This document shows positions 5,329 through 6,868 of a stretch of DNA of 6,868 nucleotides, piece after piece. How positions within the stretch are numbered: position 1 is the first letter of the stretch; every line of letters begins with the position of its first letter. The translations under genes and the position numbers were made by a program. The notes beneath the pieces were generated by a model that was given only the letters and a program-made list of their open reading frames with translations, did not search any database and was not told the DNA's origin. The DNA lies in contig CAJBPC010000655.1 in assembly GCA_903957405.1 (NCBI GenBank), positions 1-6,868 of the forward strand, in the 5' to 3' direction. The stretch comes from an uncultured bacterium (GTDB lineage: Bacteria; Bacteroidota; Bacteroidia; Chitinophagales; Chitinophagaceae).

Positions 5329-6627
5329 ATGCGAATGAAAAACCTTCTGGTTAACCTGCTGATGTTTGCGGCTGTTGCCTTGGTTTCTACCGGTTGCAGC
5401 AAGCTCGGCAAGTCCAAATCCAAAGGCGTACCCAATGACGGTCAGTTGCATGGTATTTCAAATGGCTCGAGGTATGTCCCATTCCGTCCACCTGGAATGG
5501 TATACGTGCCTCAAGGCACATTTCACATGGGGCCTAGTGATGAAGATGTCAGCTATGCGTTCAATGCGCGCAATAAGCAGATATCTATCAATGGCTTCTG
5601 GATGGATGCCACTGAGATCACAAATGATGAATATCGTCAATTTGTATATCGAGTGCGTGATTCGATTGCAGCCACTATTTTGAATTTCAAGAAGGCCGGA
5701 GGCGACGGAGCGGAGATCATCGATTGGAAGAAGGCCGCTACGATCAAATGGAGCGATTCTAAGATTCTTGAACAGCTCAATGCCATGTTGCTGACTCCTG
5801 ACAACAGGGTATTTGGTAAGAAAGAGATCGATGCGCAGAAGTTGGTTTATCATTCGGAGACATTTGACTACAAAGAGGCATCAAAGCGTGATAATGCATC
5901 CAAACCTCGTTCACAGTTCATTGTGAAGAAAGACATCAAGATATATCCCGACACATTGGTATGGGTTCGTGATTTCTCATATTCCTATAATGAGCCCATG
6001 TCAAAGCGTTACTTCTCACACCCGGCATTCGGCAGCTATCCCGTGGTAGGTGTGAATTGGAAGCAGGCAACTGCTTTTTGCGAGTGGAGGACCCAGTATA
6101 TGAACTCTTTTTTTGAGGAAAAAAAGCGGGTTCCTGAATCCGATTTCCGTCTTCCGACCGAGGCAGAGTGGGAATATGCCGCTAGGGGTGGTCGTTCCCA
6201 AGCGCCTTTTCCATGGGGAGGTTACTATCTCCGCAATAAGAAGGGCTGTTTGCTGGCCAACTTTAAGCCAGGACGCGGAAACTATCCTGAAGACGGAGGT
6301 TTCTATACCGTACGTGCTGATGCTTATTGGCCAAATGATTTCGGGCTGTACAATATGGCCGGAAACGTCTCAGAATGGACATCCTCCCTGTACTACGAAG
6401 GATCCTATAATTTTCAGCATGACATGAATCCCGACATCCGCCTGAACGCTAAAGACAGTGACCTGCCCCGCATGAAGCGCAAGGTTGTCCGCGGTGGAAG
6501 TTGGAAAGATGTAGGCTACTTTCTACAAACGAGCACTCGGAGTTATGACTATCAGGATACTGCCAAGTCATACATAGGCTTCCGTTGCGTCGTCGATCTA
6601 GCACCTTCTCAGGGAAAAAAGAAATAA
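5329..6627 (+). CDS. gldK: GldK/PorK, T9SS ring lipoprotein with FGE-like fold
   Basis: GldK (PorK in Porphyromonas) is an outer-membrane lipoprotein that forms the large periplasmic ring of the type IX secretion system together with GldN/PorN; it is needed for secretion and, in gliders, for motility. Residues 1-22 are a signal peptide and C23 in VSTGC is the probable lipidated Cys, although Ser at -3 makes the lipobox imperfect. A formylglycine-generating-enzyme-like domain spans about 55-421: GMVYVPQGTFHMG at 56-68, DATEITNDEYRQF at 93-105, PVVGVNWKQA at 238-247, RLPTEAEWEYAARGG at 274-288, NMAGNVSEWT at 342-351, VVRGGSW at 386-392 and GFRC at 417-420. Residues 111-230 are an insertion relative to FGE enzymes. 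The paired catalytic Cys expected after GGSW are absent, so a structural role fits. Starts at M1 or M3 (5335) are both possible. The adjoining gldL identifies it as GldK, not the related GldJ. Confidence 0.93.
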   Translation: MRMKNLLVNLLMFAAVALVSTGCSKLGKSKSKGVPNDGQLHGISNGSRYVPFRPPGMVYVPQGTFHMGPSDEDVSYAFNARNKQISINGFWMDATEITNDEYRQFVYRVRDSIAATILNFKKAGGDGAEIIDWKKAATIKWSDSKILEQLNAMLLTPDNRVFGKKEIDAQKLVYHSETFDYKEASKRDNASKPRSQFIVKKDIKIYPDTLVWVRDFSYSYNEPMSKRYFSHPAFGSYPVVGVNWKQATAFCEWRTQYMNSFFEEKKRVPESDFRLPTEAEWEYAARGGRSQAPFPWGGYYLRNKKGCLLANFKPGRGNYPEDGGFYTVRADAYWPNDFGLYNMAGNVSEWTSSLYYEGSYNFQHDMNPDIRLNAKDSDLPRMKRKVVRGGSWKDVGYFLQTSTRSYDYQDTAKSYIGFRCVVDLAPSQGKKK

Positions 6628-6743
6628 TAGTTTAACCCCGATCTGATAACCTCATCACTAAATGACAAGGAAATTGCAGCTCTAAAAGTGTGTGGTTTCC
6701 TAATCAAGAAGAACCGTATAACAATTCCCCAAAACCCTCTATC

Positions 6744-6868
6744 ATGGCAGGTACATCAAAACAAACAGACAAAATCGTTAACGTCATCGTGTGCGTAGGT
6801 GCAGCGGTTGTAATCTTTGGCGCCTGGGCCAAAATCCTTCACAAGCCTTTTGCGGATACCATGCTGAC
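6744..6868 (+). CDS. gldL: GldL/PorL, T9SS motor subunit, N-terminal part
   Basis: GldL is an inner-membrane protein that, with GldM, forms the proton-driven motor powering type IX secretion and gliding. Only 41 codons are in the window. After a short polar start (MAGTSKQTDK) comes the first membrane helix, residues about 11-30, with the family block GAAVVIFGAWAKILH at 19-33, followed by a loop (KPFADTML) leading to the second helix, which lies off the right edge. The membrane Glu implicated in proton flow cannot be checked here. The gene begins 116 bases after the gldK stop, a rather wide gap for this operon. I found no TAnnTTTG match in that gap, so transcription probably comes from upstream of gldK. 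Confidence 0.9.
   Translation, partial: MAGTSKQTDKIVNVIVCVGAAVVIFGAWAKILHKPFADTML

Noticed and set aside
5103..5354. 83-codon plus-strand ORF ahead of gldK
   Set aside because: It overlaps the gldK start by 26 bases in another frame, contains the likely gldK -7 box, and its peptide matches no family I know; probably a chance ORF.
5458..5853. 131-codon minus-strand ORF opposite gldK
   Set aside because: It is antisense to the start of the FGE-like domain, whose plus-strand reading is clearly conserved; no promoter or family support.
1..6868. CRISPR array, tRNA or rRNA gene
   Set aside because: No regularly spaced repeats, no cloverleaf pattern and no rRNA-like stretches were seen on either strand.

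Overview
The window looks like chromosomal DNA of a Bacteroidota (Bacteroidetes) bacterium. Three things point there. It carries the start of the gldK-gldL gliding-motility / type IX secretion (T9SS) locus, which is confined to that phylum. It has a DUF4271-type membrane protein next to a Bacteroidetes-style HemD. Matches to the Bacteroidetes -7 promoter element TAnnTTTG lie just upstream of five of its six gene starts. I cannot name a genus.

Layout: bases 1-845, minus strand, hold the N-terminal three quarters of hemW (radical-SAM heme chaperone), running off the left edge. A 40-base divergent intergenic region follows. Then come three plus-strand genes with short gaps of 45 and 32 bases: an Omp85-superfamily outer membrane protein (886-2682), a DUF4271 integral membrane protein (2728-3684) and a HemD-family uroporphyrinogen-III synthase (3717-4517). 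A gap of 811 bases at about 37% GC (hand count) holds no gene I can defend. It contains a possible terminator, an inverted repeat around a small ORF, and a short direct repeat. gldK (5329-6627) follows, then the first 41 codons of gldL (6744 to the right edge), presumably continuing into gldM and gldN.

How the genes fit together: hemW and hemD are both tetrapyrrole genes. HemD makes uroporphyrinogen III on the way to heme or siroheme, and HemW binds and delivers heme. The Omp85 protein inserts or moves polypeptide at the outer membrane, and GldK/GldL are the outer-membrane ring lipoprotein and the inner-membrane motor subunit of the T9SS. The left half is therefore mostly housekeeping (heme plus envelope), and the right edge is the start of the secretion/gliding operon, separated from it by the AT-rich gap.

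I found no undescribed system. The points most worth a second look are the overlapping back-to-back promoters between hemW and the Omp85 gene, two -7 boxes so close to the ATG that the mRNAs may be leaderless, the TTG-only start of hemW, and the unexplained gap before gldK.
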